Positions 1 to 7,739 of a stretch of 13,388 nucleotides of DNA are shown piece after piece; position 1 is the first letter of the stretch, and each line of letters opens with the position of its first letter. The DNA comes from Ruminococcus sp. UBA4385 (lineage in GTDB: Bacteria; Bacillota_A; Clostridia; Oscillospirales; Ruminococcaceae). Made by a program: the position numbers and the translations under genes. The stretch is taken from assembly GCA_002391065.1 (NCBI GenBank), contig DGRP01000082.1, forward strand, positions 1 to 13,388. Reading direction: 5' to 3'. The notes under the pieces were generated by a model. It was not told where the DNA came from. It saw only the letters and a program-made list of their open reading frames with translations, and did no database searches.

Positions 1-41
1 CAGAGGCGTTAGCCGCGGGTCGTGCAGTGTTGCCTTAATCT

Positions 42-70
42 ATTTTAACACACCATTGCGTCCTTGTCAA
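42..70 (-). promoter_or_regulatory. Sigma-A promoter reading out of the left window edge
   Basis: On the minus strand a -35 box TTGACA (65-70) and a -10 box TAAAAT (42-47) are separated by exactly 17 bp. Transcription would begin near position 35 and leave the window within about 35 nt. It lies just past the terminator of the nitrogenase-like operon, so it should drive an independent downstream gene. The visible leader (1-35) is GC-richer than its surroundings and has no start codon with a ribosome site, so the product could be a stable RNA or a gene with a long leader. The product is unknown. Confidence 0.55.
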
Positions 71-72
71 GA

Positions 73-106
73 AATAAAGCTCCGTTCACACGAACAGAGC
101 TTTATT
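73..106 (-). terminator. Intrinsic terminator of the nitrogenase-like operon
   Basis: The stem pairs AATAAAGCTC (73-82) with GAGCTTTATT (97-106). After one C/A mismatch it continues with GTTC (84-87) and GAAC (92-95) around the loop ACAC. On the minus strand the stem ends in a U-rich stretch (GCUUUAUUUCUU). It starts only 2 bp beyond the stop codon of the last operon gene (109-111). The A/T-rich arms make it potentially bidirectional. Confidence 0.8.
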
Positions 107-108
107 AT

Positions 109-441
109 CTATATAAGCTTATCAGCTATAAACTTTTTTAATACAAGGTCTATACTTCCGCTAACTTCAAACACCCGAACTCCACGGCTGATAAGATATG
201 CCGCTGCTCCCTCTCCGATTTTCTGTACCAGGACTGCATCACAGTCCGAAAGAAGCTCTATGATTTTATCAAAACGAGTTGTATTATGACCAAGTGTTTG
301 CTGACAGACTGCAACTGCATCTCGAACCTCCAAAGGTTCATAATTATCAGTTCCAAGCTTGTAGATGTTGAAAAATTTAGCATGACCGAAATGCTCATTT
401 ACAGTGAAGCCGTCAGTTGTTGCAACTGCTATCAGTGCCAT
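109..441 (-). CDS. NifX/NifB-C-terminal-domain protein (second copy)
   Basis: A 110-residue single-domain protein of the dinitrogenase iron-molybdenum cofactor family (NifX, NafY, the NifB C-terminal domain). Visible signatures are the N-terminal strand MALIAVATTDG, the NEHFG motif with His17, and the closing pattern with AVLVQKIGEGAA and GVRVFEV. Family members bind and carry iron-sulfur precursors such as NifB-co or apo-enzyme; His and Cys residues (here His17 and Cys46) are plausible contacts. It is the last gene of the operon, 11 bp behind the NifK-like gene, with ribosome site AAGGAG 7 nt before the ATG. A likely job is carrying or inserting the cluster made by the NifB-like protein into the NifDK-like enzyme. 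A paralogue is encoded at 5034-5405. The family call is secure, the exact role is inferred. Confidence 0.88.
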   Translation of the reverse strand: MALIAVATTDGFTVNEHFGHAKFFNIYKLGTDNYEPLEVRDAVAVCQQTLGHNTTRFDKIIELLSDCDAVLVQKIGEGAAAYLISRGVRVFEVSGSIDLVLKKFIADKLI

Positions 442-452
442 AGTATCGCTCC

Positions 453-1793
453 TTATTTATATGCTGCAAGTGCTGTGTTATAAATGTCCTCGATCACCCT
501 TAAACCGCCTGTATAACCAACATAATTGGTTGTCAGTACTATACGGTATGGTGTCGGACAAGCAATTGAGAGAAAGTCTGCATCTATCTCGGCTGCAAGC
601 TCCTTATCCCAGCCGCTTCCGAGAATAAGCCCTTTGCCCTTGTGTGAAAGACCTCTGATAATATCCTGCATTGCACCTGCATCAGGGTCAAAGTACACCG
701 GTATATCACGCTTGTCTGAGGTGGACTTTATATCAGCTTCAATCCTCTCCTGATATTTTTTTGGAACATTATCCACTATGAACTGCTCCTTCGGAACAAG
801 CCCTGTCTCATGCAGAAGAAAACGTGTAAGCCCTGTTACATAGCCCGAATCGTGAAGTATGTGAACATAACTCGGCAGACCGTAGCGGAATTCAAGCAGG
901 AAGGTTGCCAGATTATCCAGCTCCTCATAGTATGCCTTTTCTTCCTCCTCGATGAACTTTCTTGCCTTCTTTTCATCAAGCTCTGCTCCCTGCTCCAGCG
1001 CAAAATCCAGCACGCCATTAAGAAACTTTGTAGTCTCATTAGCGCCTATCGGCAGATATCCGAACTGATAATAAGGCTGACCGTATCTTCTCTCAAGATT
1101 TTTAACTATCGGCTCGCCGTACCACGGTGATACAAACACATTGAAGTTTGCCTTTGGTATAGTCTGCCACTCCTTTACACCGCCCGAATGCGGCCCAAAA
1201 AGGATATTAACTTTAAGCCCCAAGCCCTCAAGCAATCTCTTGTATTCTTTTAGATTACCCTTCCAGAACTGGTCCTGATAAGGGATAGAGGCGATCACAT
1301 TTACAAGGTTTTTATCCGAGCGTGAGGGGTTATCGTCCTCAAAACGGCTTACATACTGATCAATTATAGCATTTACGACAGCCGAGTGCGAAACATAATT
1401 ATTCGACTTAAAGCCTGAAGTCTCAACATGAACTATAGGTCTGTCCTCTTCGTACAGGAACTCATCTGTTACACTTGCTACATCATCTCCGACAATGCCT
1501 GCAGTACAACCTGTTACAACCACCTGCAGATCTGTATCAAGAACCTTATATGTATTCTTTATAATGTTTCTCAGCCTGTCAGTTCCGCCGAACACTACTT
1601 CCTTTTCACTGAAATTGGTACATGGTGCGGTCTCTCCGCCTGCATATCCTGCCGAACGCTCGAAAAAGCCCTTTATCATAACTCCGCAACCAGGTCCTGA
1701 ATGGAGTATCGGGACAGCTCGGGGGATAGCCACTACAGTCTGCAGTGCTCCTATCGCACAGGTGTAGCGCTCTTGTTCAATTAATCCTGCCAT
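453..1793 (-). CDS. Nitrogenase-like component 1, NifK-type subunit (MarK-like)
   Basis: A 446-residue protein of the nitrogenase component 1 family, beta (NifK) type. It lacks the longer N-terminal extension of Azotobacter-type NifK. Three cysteines fall where NifK holds the P-cluster: Cys12 in YTCAIGA, Cys36 in HSGPGCG, and Cys96 in TGCTAGIVGDD. In the family this subunit pairs with the NifD-like subunit and shares the P-cluster that passes electrons to the active-site cluster. It follows the NifD-like gene by 12 bp, with ribosome site AAGGTG overlapping the stop of that gene, so the two are probably made in equal amounts. Gene order (H, D, K with B in front) and the sulfur genes in the operon favour a methylthio-alkane reductase beta subunit. 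N2 fixation or an unknown reductase are alternatives. It is not a BchB- or CfbD-type subunit, because those systems do not come with NifB. Confidence 0.85.
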   Translation of the reverse strand: MAGLIEQERYTCAIGALQTVVAIPRAVPILHSGPGCGVMIKGFFERSAGYAGGETAPCTNFSEKEVVFGGTDRLRNIIKNTYKVLDTDLQVVVTGCTAGIVGDDVASVTDEFLYEEDRPIVHVETSGFKSNNYVSHSAVVNAIIDQYVSRFEDDNPSRSDKNLVNVIASIPYQDQFWKGNLKEYKRLLEGLGLKVNILFGPHSGGVKEWQTIPKANFNVFVSPWYGEPIVKNLERRYGQPYYQFGYLPIGANETTKFLNGVLDFALEQGAELDEKKARKFIEEEEKAYYEELDNLATFLLEFRYGLPSYVHILHDSGYVTGLTRFLLHETGLVPKEQFIVDNVPKKYQERIEADIKSTSDKRDIPVYFDPDAGAMQDIIRGLSHKGKGLILGSGWDKELAAEIDADFLSIACPTPYRIVLTTNYVGYTGGLRVIEDIYNTALAAYK

Positions 1794-1805
1794 ATTATTT
1801 CACCT

Positions 1806-3272
1806 TTACTTTCCCAAAAATGTATAGGGCTCCTGCTCAAGCCACCATTTTGTATACGGATTTACAGAATGCTTGGCAAGATTCTTTACAAACTCATCAT
1901 TCTCAATAGTTTCAAGTATTCTCTCGCCATAGTTTACCAAGCCCTCATAGCCCATTCCGAAATGTTCATCACCAACCAGAAGTGATGGTATTCCAAGCTT
2001 TGCCCCCCACAGGGTCATTCCGCCGTGACGTGCAAGGAGAATATCAGGCTTGATACGATTAAGCACATTAACAAGCTCGAACTCCTGCTTGTTGCAGACG
2101 TTATAATTGGGCACATCACCGTAATCCTCAACAGTGTGCTTCAAGGTATCGGAACGCTCATCTTCATTATCGTACTTAGGGTCATGGTGGAAGATAGCTG
2201 CTCCCTGCGGCTCCATGCCGAGCTCTTTTAAGAGTGCAAGCAGCGAATGACCATGTGATGCTCCTGCTGTAACATAGGCAGTCTTGCCTTTAAGCTTTTC
2301 ACGGAGTGCCTCTATCTTCGGCATATACTCCGCTTTCTTTCGTGCAAGGAAGTCCTCGACCTCCTTTTCCTTTCCAAGATGTTCACCCAGCTCTCTGAAC
2401 CAGCGGTCTGTCTGTGCTATTCCGTAAGGAGGCGAGTTTCTGATCTCGGGTACCCCGAAGCTCTGTTCCAAAGCGGCACCCAGATAAGAACCAAGTGTTG
2501 AGCAAGCCTGAATAGTCAGAGCAGCCTCACTTGAATAGCTGAGAGAGTCAACTGTTGCAAATGGTGTTATGTAATTTGGCTCATAACCAAACTCAGCAAA
2601 CCACTCACGGAAAATGTCACTTCCCCAGAAGTTAATTACATTTATGATATTTCTCTTCTGCCTTGCAGGCTTGATGATCTTTCTTGCAATACCGTGGTAT
2701 CCTGCATCAAAGCCAGAGGTCCACATCTTTGAACGGAAGCCCTCGCAGAAAACTGCAACCACAGGAATACCGAGCTCCTTTTCAGCAGCATTGGTAACGC
2801 TCTCAACGTCATCACCGATTATTCCTGCCGCACAGGTTGTTATAACAAAAATAGCCTTCGGCTTTGCTCTTTTATATACATCACGGATAGCGGCTTCAAG
2901 CTTTTTGCCGCCGCCATAAATGGTGTCCTTTTCCTCTAAATTTGTTGAGAATATCTTTCTCTGTGTAGGGTGGTCAAGCTGCCTGAGATATGCATTTACT
3001 CGGTAGGTGAAGGCAAACTCATGCAGACAGGTTGAACAGCCAACAGGACCGTGACTGATAATCGCTGCGTCCTGAATGAGTGTCAGCGTACAGGCAGCAT
3101 TTGATGTGCCGCAGCCAAGACACTGACTGAACGAGCGGTTTTTATCCTTCAGCTTGCCGCAGCCCGAGCAGGCGTTAACAAGCTCCTGTGCTGTTCCCTG
3201 AAAGCCTGTTATCGAGTTCAGACGTATCTCTCGTATCTCGACCTCAGGTATATCAAGACTTACTTTGCTCAT
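1806..3272 (-). CDS. Nitrogenase-like component 1, NifD-type catalytic subunit (MarD-like)
   Basis: A 488-residue protein of the nitrogenase component 1 family, alpha (NifD) type, expected to hold the catalytic iron-sulfur cofactor. P-cluster cysteines are visible as Cys54, Cys79 in SHGPVGC and Cys147 in TTCAAGIIGDD. Cys257 in IQACSTL aligns by eye with the cofactor ligand Cys275 of Azotobacter NifD (VHCYRSM). The His442 position of NifD is not evident: the matching stretch reads GDEHFGMGYEGL, where Met seems to replace it and a His lies four residues before. An unusual N-terminal pair of CxxC motifs (Cys35/Cys38 and Cys51/Cys54) may form an extra metal site. Ribosome site AGGAGG lies 5 nt before the ATG. 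Position between the H and K genes, with no nifE/nifN and no PII genes, fits a Mar-like reductase. The substrate is inferred. Confidence 0.86.
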   Translation of the reverse strand: MSKVSLDIPEVEIREIRLNSITGFQGTAQELVNACSGCGKLKDKNRSFSQCLGCGTSNAACTLTLIQDAAIISHGPVGCSTCLHEFAFTYRVNAYLRQLDHPTQRKIFSTNLEEKDTIYGGGKKLEAAIRDVYKRAKPKAIFVITTCAAGIIGDDVESVTNAAEKELGIPVVAVFCEGFRSKMWTSGFDAGYHGIARKIIKPARQKRNIINVINFWGSDIFREWFAEFGYEPNYITPFATVDSLSYSSEAALTIQACSTLGSYLGAALEQSFGVPEIRNSPPYGIAQTDRWFRELGEHLGKEKEVEDFLARKKAEYMPKIEALREKLKGKTAYVTAGASHGHSLLALLKELGMEPQGAAIFHHDPKYDNEDERSDTLKHTVEDYGDVPNYNVCNKQEFELVNVLNRIKPDILLARHGGMTLWGAKLGIPSLLVGDEHFGMGYEGLVNYGERILETIENDEFVKNLAKHSVNPYTKWWLEQEPYTFLGK

Positions 3273-3284
3273 AAGCTCCTCCTT

Positions 3285-4148
<864 letters not shown>

Positions 4149-4176
4149 TTACCTCACTTTTTAATATAATACTTTT

Positions 4177-5058
4177 TTAACCATGCGAGAATGTATCCTT
4201 GCGCGAGAGCCTCTGAAGGTTCAGATAAATCATACTTCCATAGTCCTCTCCGCCAGGTATGCCAACCGCATCAGCACGGCATCTCTGACAGTGCCTGAAA
4301 ACATCAATATGCTTTGAGGCTCTGAGAATTGCACGCTCTATCTCCATGCAGTCGGGCTCACGACAGTCTTTAAGCTTATGATTCGGGATAAGCGGAATGA
4401 TATTATACATATCTGCCCCAAGCTCTGCGACTGTTTTTGCTATTGTTTCAATATGCTCCGTATTTATGTCGGGAACAAGCACCGTATTGATTTTTAGCGT
4501 TATTCCCGAGCCGCTTATAAGTTCAATTCCTTTTAATTGCTGCTCTATCAGTATCTTAGCAGCTTCAACGCCTGTGTAGTGCTTTCCGTGCCATACTACA
4601 CCGTCATTAAGCTGAGCTTCTATCTCGGGGTCAACGGCATTGACTGTCACAGTAAGTGAGTCAACTCCTGCATCTATGACCTCCTGTGCCTTTTCAGCAA
4701 GAAGAAGCCCATTAGTACTCATACATTTTATAAGCTGCGGAAACTCCTTCCCTATCAGCCTGAATGTTTCCAGAGCATACGGGCTTGCGAGTGTATCTCC
4801 GGGTCCTGCAATACCTGCAACATGAATAGCGGGACAGACCTCCAGTGCTTTTCCGATGGCCACCATCGCGTCCTGCGGACTGATAACTGTCGAGGTTACT
4901 CCGGGGCGTTTTTCGTAAGTGTTAAAGCTTCTTTCACAGAAACGGCACTCTATATTGCAGCTCGGGCTTATAGGCAAATGTATCCTGCCGTTGCCGCTGT
5001 TCGGACCCTTTGCAAAGCAAGGGTGCTTAGTCGTCAGTTCTTCGTATGATACTGCCAT
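4177..5058 (-). CDS. NifB-like radical SAM cofactor-cluster maturase (MarB-like)
   Basis: A 293-residue radical SAM protein of the NifB family, which fuses two [4Fe-4S] units with a carbide and a sulfur into the 8Fe precursor cluster (NifB-co). The SAM cluster motif CNIECRFC is at Cys34, Cys38 and Cys41. NifB hallmarks include HPC (Cys14), RPGV, AGIAGPGD (residues 81-88) and the C-terminal CQRCRADAVG (Cys257, Cys260) that helps hold auxiliary clusters. The start was set at the ATG at 5058 because GGGAGG sits just ahead; an in-frame ATG 15 nt upstream has no ribosome site. The C-terminal NifX-like domain fused to many NifB proteins is absent here and is supplied by the preceding gene, whose end overlaps this start by 25 bp. 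Its presence implies a NifB-co-derived cofactor in the D/K-like enzyme. Confidence 0.92.
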   Translation of the reverse strand: MAVSYEELTTKHPCFAKGPNSGNGRIHLPISPSCNIECRFCERSFNTYEKRPGVTSTVISPQDAMVAIGKALEVCPAIHVAGIAGPGDTLASPYALETFRLIGKEFPQLIKCMSTNGLLLAEKAQEVIDAGVDSLTVTVNAVDPEIEAQLNDGVVWHGKHYTGVEAAKILIEQQLKGIELISGSGITLKINTVLVPDINTEHIETIAKTVAELGADMYNIIPLIPNHKLKDCREPDCMEIERAILRASKHIDVFRHCQRCRADAVGIPGGEDYGSMIYLNLQRLSRKDTFSHG

Positions 5059-5405
5059 TTGTCTGCCTCCCATTGTTTTTCTTCCATAAGCAGACAGATA
5101 GCCTGCTCAATAGAGAGCGGTATCTGATATACCTTGATACCATGCTCCTCTATATAGTTTTTTGCTCCCGGGCCTGCTCGCTGAGCTATCACTGCCGAAA
5201 CGTCCGAAAGAATTTCAAGTGCCGCATCAAAGCCGCTGACTAAGTGCGCACCTCCGTGACAGGAGGGTTTAACCTCTCTTTGTCCGATAAGCTCGAAATC
5301 CTCTTTATCTGTGTCAAGCTCTCCGATGAAAAAACGTTCGGCTCTTCCGAAATGTTCATTCACATTCTCTCCGTCACTGCTTGCGATTGCCACTCTGTAG
5401 ATCAT
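5034..5405 (-). CDS. NifX/NifB-C-terminal-domain protein (first copy)
   Basis: A 123-residue single-domain protein of the NifX/NafY/NifB C-terminal family. It starts with the strand IYRVAIASSDGE, carries NEHFG (His18) and later Cys49-His50 (PSCHGG), and ends the domain near KVYQIPLSIEQA. A tail of about 15 mostly polar residues follows. It directly precedes the NifB-like gene and overlaps it by 25 bp, so translation is probably coupled. That arrangement looks like a NifB with its C-terminal domain split off and placed in front. The likely role is binding or delivering the NifB product cluster, or acting with the NifB-like enzyme. Ribosome site AAGGTG lies 5 nt before the ATG. The paralogue at 109-441 shares the same motifs but is not a recent copy. 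Confidence 0.88.
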   Translation of the reverse strand: MIYRVAIASSDGENVNEHFGRAERFFIGELDTDKEDFELIGQREVKPSCHGGAHLVSGFDAALEILSDVSAVIAQRAGPGAKNYIEEHGIKVYQIPLSIEQAICLLMEEKQWEADKWQYHTKN

Positions 5406-5414
5406 TTTATCACC

Positions 5415-6323
5415 TTATTCAAAAAGACCTGTACTAAAATACCTGTCACCCCTGTCAGGAAATACCACAACTATTACACCTTTTTGAAGCTTCTTTGCCA
5501 GCTTCAAAGCAGCAGCCATTGCTGCACCCGATGACGATCCAACGATCAGTCCTTCTTTGAGAGCAAGCTCTTTTACCATTGAAAAGGCCTCCTCGTCATT
5601 CATTTTTATGACCTCATCAACAAGCTTGATATCCATTGTGTCAGGGATAAAGTCATTACCAATGCCTTCTATATTGTAATCGAAATGCTCACCGCCGCCT
5701 ATAGTAGAGCCCTCAGGGTCAGCAAGAACGCCTTGTATCTTGCTGTTATGTTCTTTCAGATACTTTACTATTCCGGTGTATGTTCCTCCGCTGCCTGCAC
5801 CTGCAACCAGATGCGTCACACGGCCTTCTGTATCTTCCCAAATCTCCTTGCCGGTTGTCTCATAATGAGCAAGAGGATTATTGGGATTCTTAAACTGCTC
5901 AAGCGATATTGAGTCCGCTATCTGATTTCTCAGCTCATCAGCCTTTCTTACAGCTCCAAGCATTCCCTCCTCACGAGGTGTATTTATGACCTCGGCTCCA
6001 AGCGCTCTGAGCAGTGCCTGCTTTTCAGCAGAAAACTTAGTCGGAACAGTGAATATCACTCTGTAGCCCTTTCCGAGGGCTGCGAATGCAATTCCCAAGC
6101 CTGTGTTTCCGGCAGTCGCATCAATAATCGTACTTCCTTTTTTTAGTCTTCCCTCTCGTTCAGCAGCTGCGATCATATACTCGCCTACCCTGTCTTTTAC
6201 ACTGCCGGAGGGATTATACATTTCCAGTTTTGCATAAATTTTTAATTCGGGGGAGACCCCCATATTGTTGAGCCTCAGAAGAGGCGTATGTCCTACAAGC
6301 TCATGAATATTATTATAAAGCAT
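5415..6323 (-). CDS. mccA: Cystathionine beta-synthase/cysteine synthase-type PLP enzyme (MccA-like)
   Basis: A 302-residue fold-type II PLP enzyme of the cysteine synthase family. The PLP lysine is Lys43 in NPSGSVKDR. The PLP phosphate loop reads GAGSGGT (residues 175-181), and SSSGAA and FPDRGDRY occur near the C-terminus. The asparagine loop is TAGNTGLG (70-77), with TPREEGM further on (115-121). These resemble Bacillus YrhA/MccA, which condenses O-acetylserine with homocysteine to cystathionine, more than CysK, whose loop reads TSGNTG. CysK activity cannot be excluded. The start is placed at ATG 6323: the GTG nine bases earlier is part of the ribosome site GAGGTG. It follows the MccB-like gene by 14 bp, a usual partnership for turning methionine-derived homocysteine into cysteine. 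Confidence 0.85.
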   Translation of the reverse strand: MLYNNIHELVGHTPLLRLNNMGVSPELKIYAKLEMYNPSGSVKDRVGEYMIAAAEREGRLKKGSTIIDATAGNTGLGIAFAALGKGYRVIFTVPTKFSAEKQALLRALGAEVINTPREEGMLGAVRKADELRNQIADSISLEQFKNPNNPLAHYETTGKEIWEDTEGRVTHLVAGAGSGGTYTGIVKYLKEHNSKIQGVLADPEGSTIGGGEHFDYNIEGIGNDFIPDTMDIKLVDEVIKMNDEEAFSMVKELALKEGLIVGSSSGAAMAAALKLAKKLQKGVIVVVFPDRGDRYFSTGLFE

Positions 6324-6337
6324 TTTAAGCACCTCTA

Positions 6338-7492
6338 TTATTCTTTAGCGGCTGCTATCGCCTGTTCAAGATCATCAAGTATGTCATTTATGTCCTCTAT
6401 GCCGATAGACAGCCTTATCAAGCCGTCAGTAATACCGACCTTTTTGCGTATATCCTCAGGAATTGACGCATGAGTCATGCTCGATGGATGACATACAAGT
6501 GATTCAACTCCGCCTAAGCTCTCGGCAAGTGTAATAAGTTTAAGACTCTCGAAAAATACATTTATATCGTAGCCGTCTTTAAGCTCAAAGGAGATCATCA
6601 CTCCGCCGTTTTTTGCTTGCTTCTTATTGACTTCATACCCTTTATCTGTTGTAAGACCCGGGTAGTGAACACTCTTTATTGCAGGGTGCCCCGAAAGCAC
6701 CTGAGCTGCTGTAAGTGCATTTGAAACGTGTCTGTCAAGCCTTACTCCAAGTGTTTTAATTCCCCTGATAAGCAGAAAGCTGTCAAACGGAGGAAGTACT
6801 CCGCCTGTAGAATTCTGGATAAATGCGATCTGCTCAGCAAGCTCTTTTGTCTTAACTACAGCAAGACCTGCAACAACATCGCTGTGACCGCCGAGATACT
6901 TCGTTGCAGAATGTACAACTATATCAGCACCAAGCTCCAGAGGTCTTTGCAGATATGGGGTCATAAAGGTGTTATCTACAATTACAAGCAGGCCGTGCTT
7001 ATGAGCGATCTCAGCAATTGCCCTGATATCTGTTACTGTCATCAGCGGATTTGCAGGGCTCTCAATAAGAACTGCTTTCACATCATCTGCAATGTCTTTT
7101 TCAAACGACTTTGGGTCTTCTGTATCTGAAATAGTATAATTGATACTAAAATGATCAAACACCTGATTCAGAAGTCTGAACGTTCCGCCGTAAACATTTG
7201 ACGAAATTAAAACCCTGTCACCCGAATGAAGAAGACTCAGAACAGCAGTTTCAGCAGCAAGACCGCTTGCAAATGCAAATCCAGCATATCCGCCTTCGAG
7301 CTCTGCTATCAGCGCTTCAAGTGCTTCCCTAGTGGGATTTCCTGTTCTTGAATACTCATAGCCCCTCATCTTTCCAAGACCGTCTTGTTTGAACGTTGAT
7401 GTCTGATAAATAGGAACATTTACAGCACCTGTTCTTTCATCTATTGAGATACCGCCATGTATCAAGGCTGTATCAATACTTTTATAACTCAT
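6338..7492 (-). CDS. mccB: Cystathionine gamma-lyase/homocysteine lyase-type PLP enzyme (MccB-like)
   Basis: A 384-residue fold-type I PLP enzyme of the Cys/Met metabolism family, of normal length. The PLP lysine is Lys198 in HSATKYLGGHSD. GYEYSRTGNPTR (44-55), ASGLAA (75-80) and IVDNTFMTPY (171-180) are cofactor and active-site segments, and a C-terminal SLGGVESLVCHP with MTHASIP is typical. The pattern is very like Bacillus YrhB/MccB (cystathionine gamma-lyase with homocysteine lyase activity). Cystathionine gamma-synthase or beta-lyase cannot be ruled out without comparison. It is the first gene of the eight-gene operon, with ribosome site GAAAGGA 8 nt before the ATG and a leader of about 46 nt. 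Pairing with the MccA-like enzyme favours the direction homocysteine to cystathionine to cysteine. Bacillus has the order mccA-mccB; here it is reversed. Confidence 0.85.
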   Translation of the reverse strand: MSYKSIDTALIHGGISIDERTGAVNVPIYQTSTFKQDGLGKMRGYEYSRTGNPTREALEALIAELEGGYAGFAFASGLAAETAVLSLLHSGDRVLISSNVYGGTFRLLNQVFDHFSINYTISDTEDPKSFEKDIADDVKAVLIESPANPLMTVTDIRAIAEIAHKHGLLVIVDNTFMTPYLQRPLELGADIVVHSATKYLGGHSDVVAGLAVVKTKELAEQIAFIQNSTGGVLPPFDSFLLIRGIKTLGVRLDRHVSNALTAAQVLSGHPAIKSVHYPGLTTDKGYEVNKKQAKNGGVMISFELKDGYDINVFFESLKLITLAESLGGVESLVCHPSSMTHASIPEDIRKKVGITDGLIRLSIGIEDINDILDDLEQAIAAAKE

Positions 7493-7544
7493 CTAATCAG
7501 TCCTTTCATACTTTGCATATCGGTTTAATATGCTTTCTGAAAAT

Positions 7545-7573
7545 ATTATATCCGATTAGTAGGTTATAGTCAA
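7545..7573 (-). promoter_or_regulatory. Promoter of the mccB-mccA-nitrogenase-like operon
   Basis: Minus-strand -35 box TTGACT (7568-7573), 17 bp spacer, -10 box TATAAT (7545-7550). The start would be near 7538, giving a leader of about 46 nt, too short for an S-box or T-box. The palindrome at 7584-7597 ends 10 bp upstream of the -35 box. Confidence 0.85.
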
Positions 7574-7583
7574 CCGTAACGCC

Positions 7584-7597
7584 TGACAACGTTGTCA
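7584..7597. promoter_or_regulatory. Operator O1, perfect 14 bp palindrome
   Basis: TGACAACGTTGTCA is a perfect inverted repeat with central CG, the form preferred by LacI-family dimers, whose hinge-helix leucines insert at a central CpG. It is centred about 52 bp before the inferred start of the operon, 10 bp beyond the -35 box. An identical copy lies at 7697-7710 and a degenerate one upstream of metY. The LacI-family protein encoded at 7740-8804 is the likely binder (inference). Confidence 0.85.
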
Positions 7598-7631
7598 TTA
7601 GTTGTGCTCAGCGCCCAATTAAGCTTTATAA

Positions 7632-7646
7632 TCTGTTTGAAACAGA
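7632..7646. repeat. 15 bp palindrome between the two operators
   Basis: TCTGTTT (7632-7638) and AAACAGA (7640-7646) form a perfect inverted repeat around one G. The sequence is unlike the LacI-type palindromes on either side and the arms stop cleanly. It may be a site for a second dimeric regulator. The stem is too AU-rich and the U-tract too poor for a convincing terminator of the upstream regulator gene. Confidence 0.4.
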
Positions 7647-7680
7647 CATTCTATATTAAGAAAATGTTACATGAAAAGCG

Positions 7681-7711
7681 ATTATAATTGTTTTGCTGAC
7701 AACGTTGTCAA
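7681..7711 (-). promoter_or_regulatory. Possible second promoter overlapping operator O2
   Basis: On the minus strand TTGACA (7706-7711) lies inside the O2 palindrome and is followed by TATAAT (7681-7686). The spacer is 19 bp, longer than optimal. If active it would give a longer leader for the operon and would be blocked by a protein bound at O2. This is a weak call because of the spacing. Confidence 0.3.
7697..7710. promoter_or_regulatory. Operator O2, perfect 14 bp palindrome
   Basis: A second exact copy of TGACAACGTTGTCA, 113 bp (centre to centre) upstream of O1, in the gap behind the regulator gene. It could serve DNA looping with O1, control the possible promoter at 7681-7711, or both. 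Confidence 0.82.
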
Positions 7712-7739
7712 CACAGTAAATACAATATAAAGCAAGCAA

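Noticed and set aside
5059..5073. Upstream ATG start for the NifB-like gene
   Set aside because: The extra five residues (MGGRQ) are translated from the ribosome site itself (GGGAGG), which fits the ATG at 5058.
7493..7739. SAM riboswitch or T-box ahead of the sulfur operon
   Set aside because: The inferred leader is about 46 nt, and no terminator/antiterminator or conserved riboswitch core was seen. The same holds for metY with a leader of about 53 nt.
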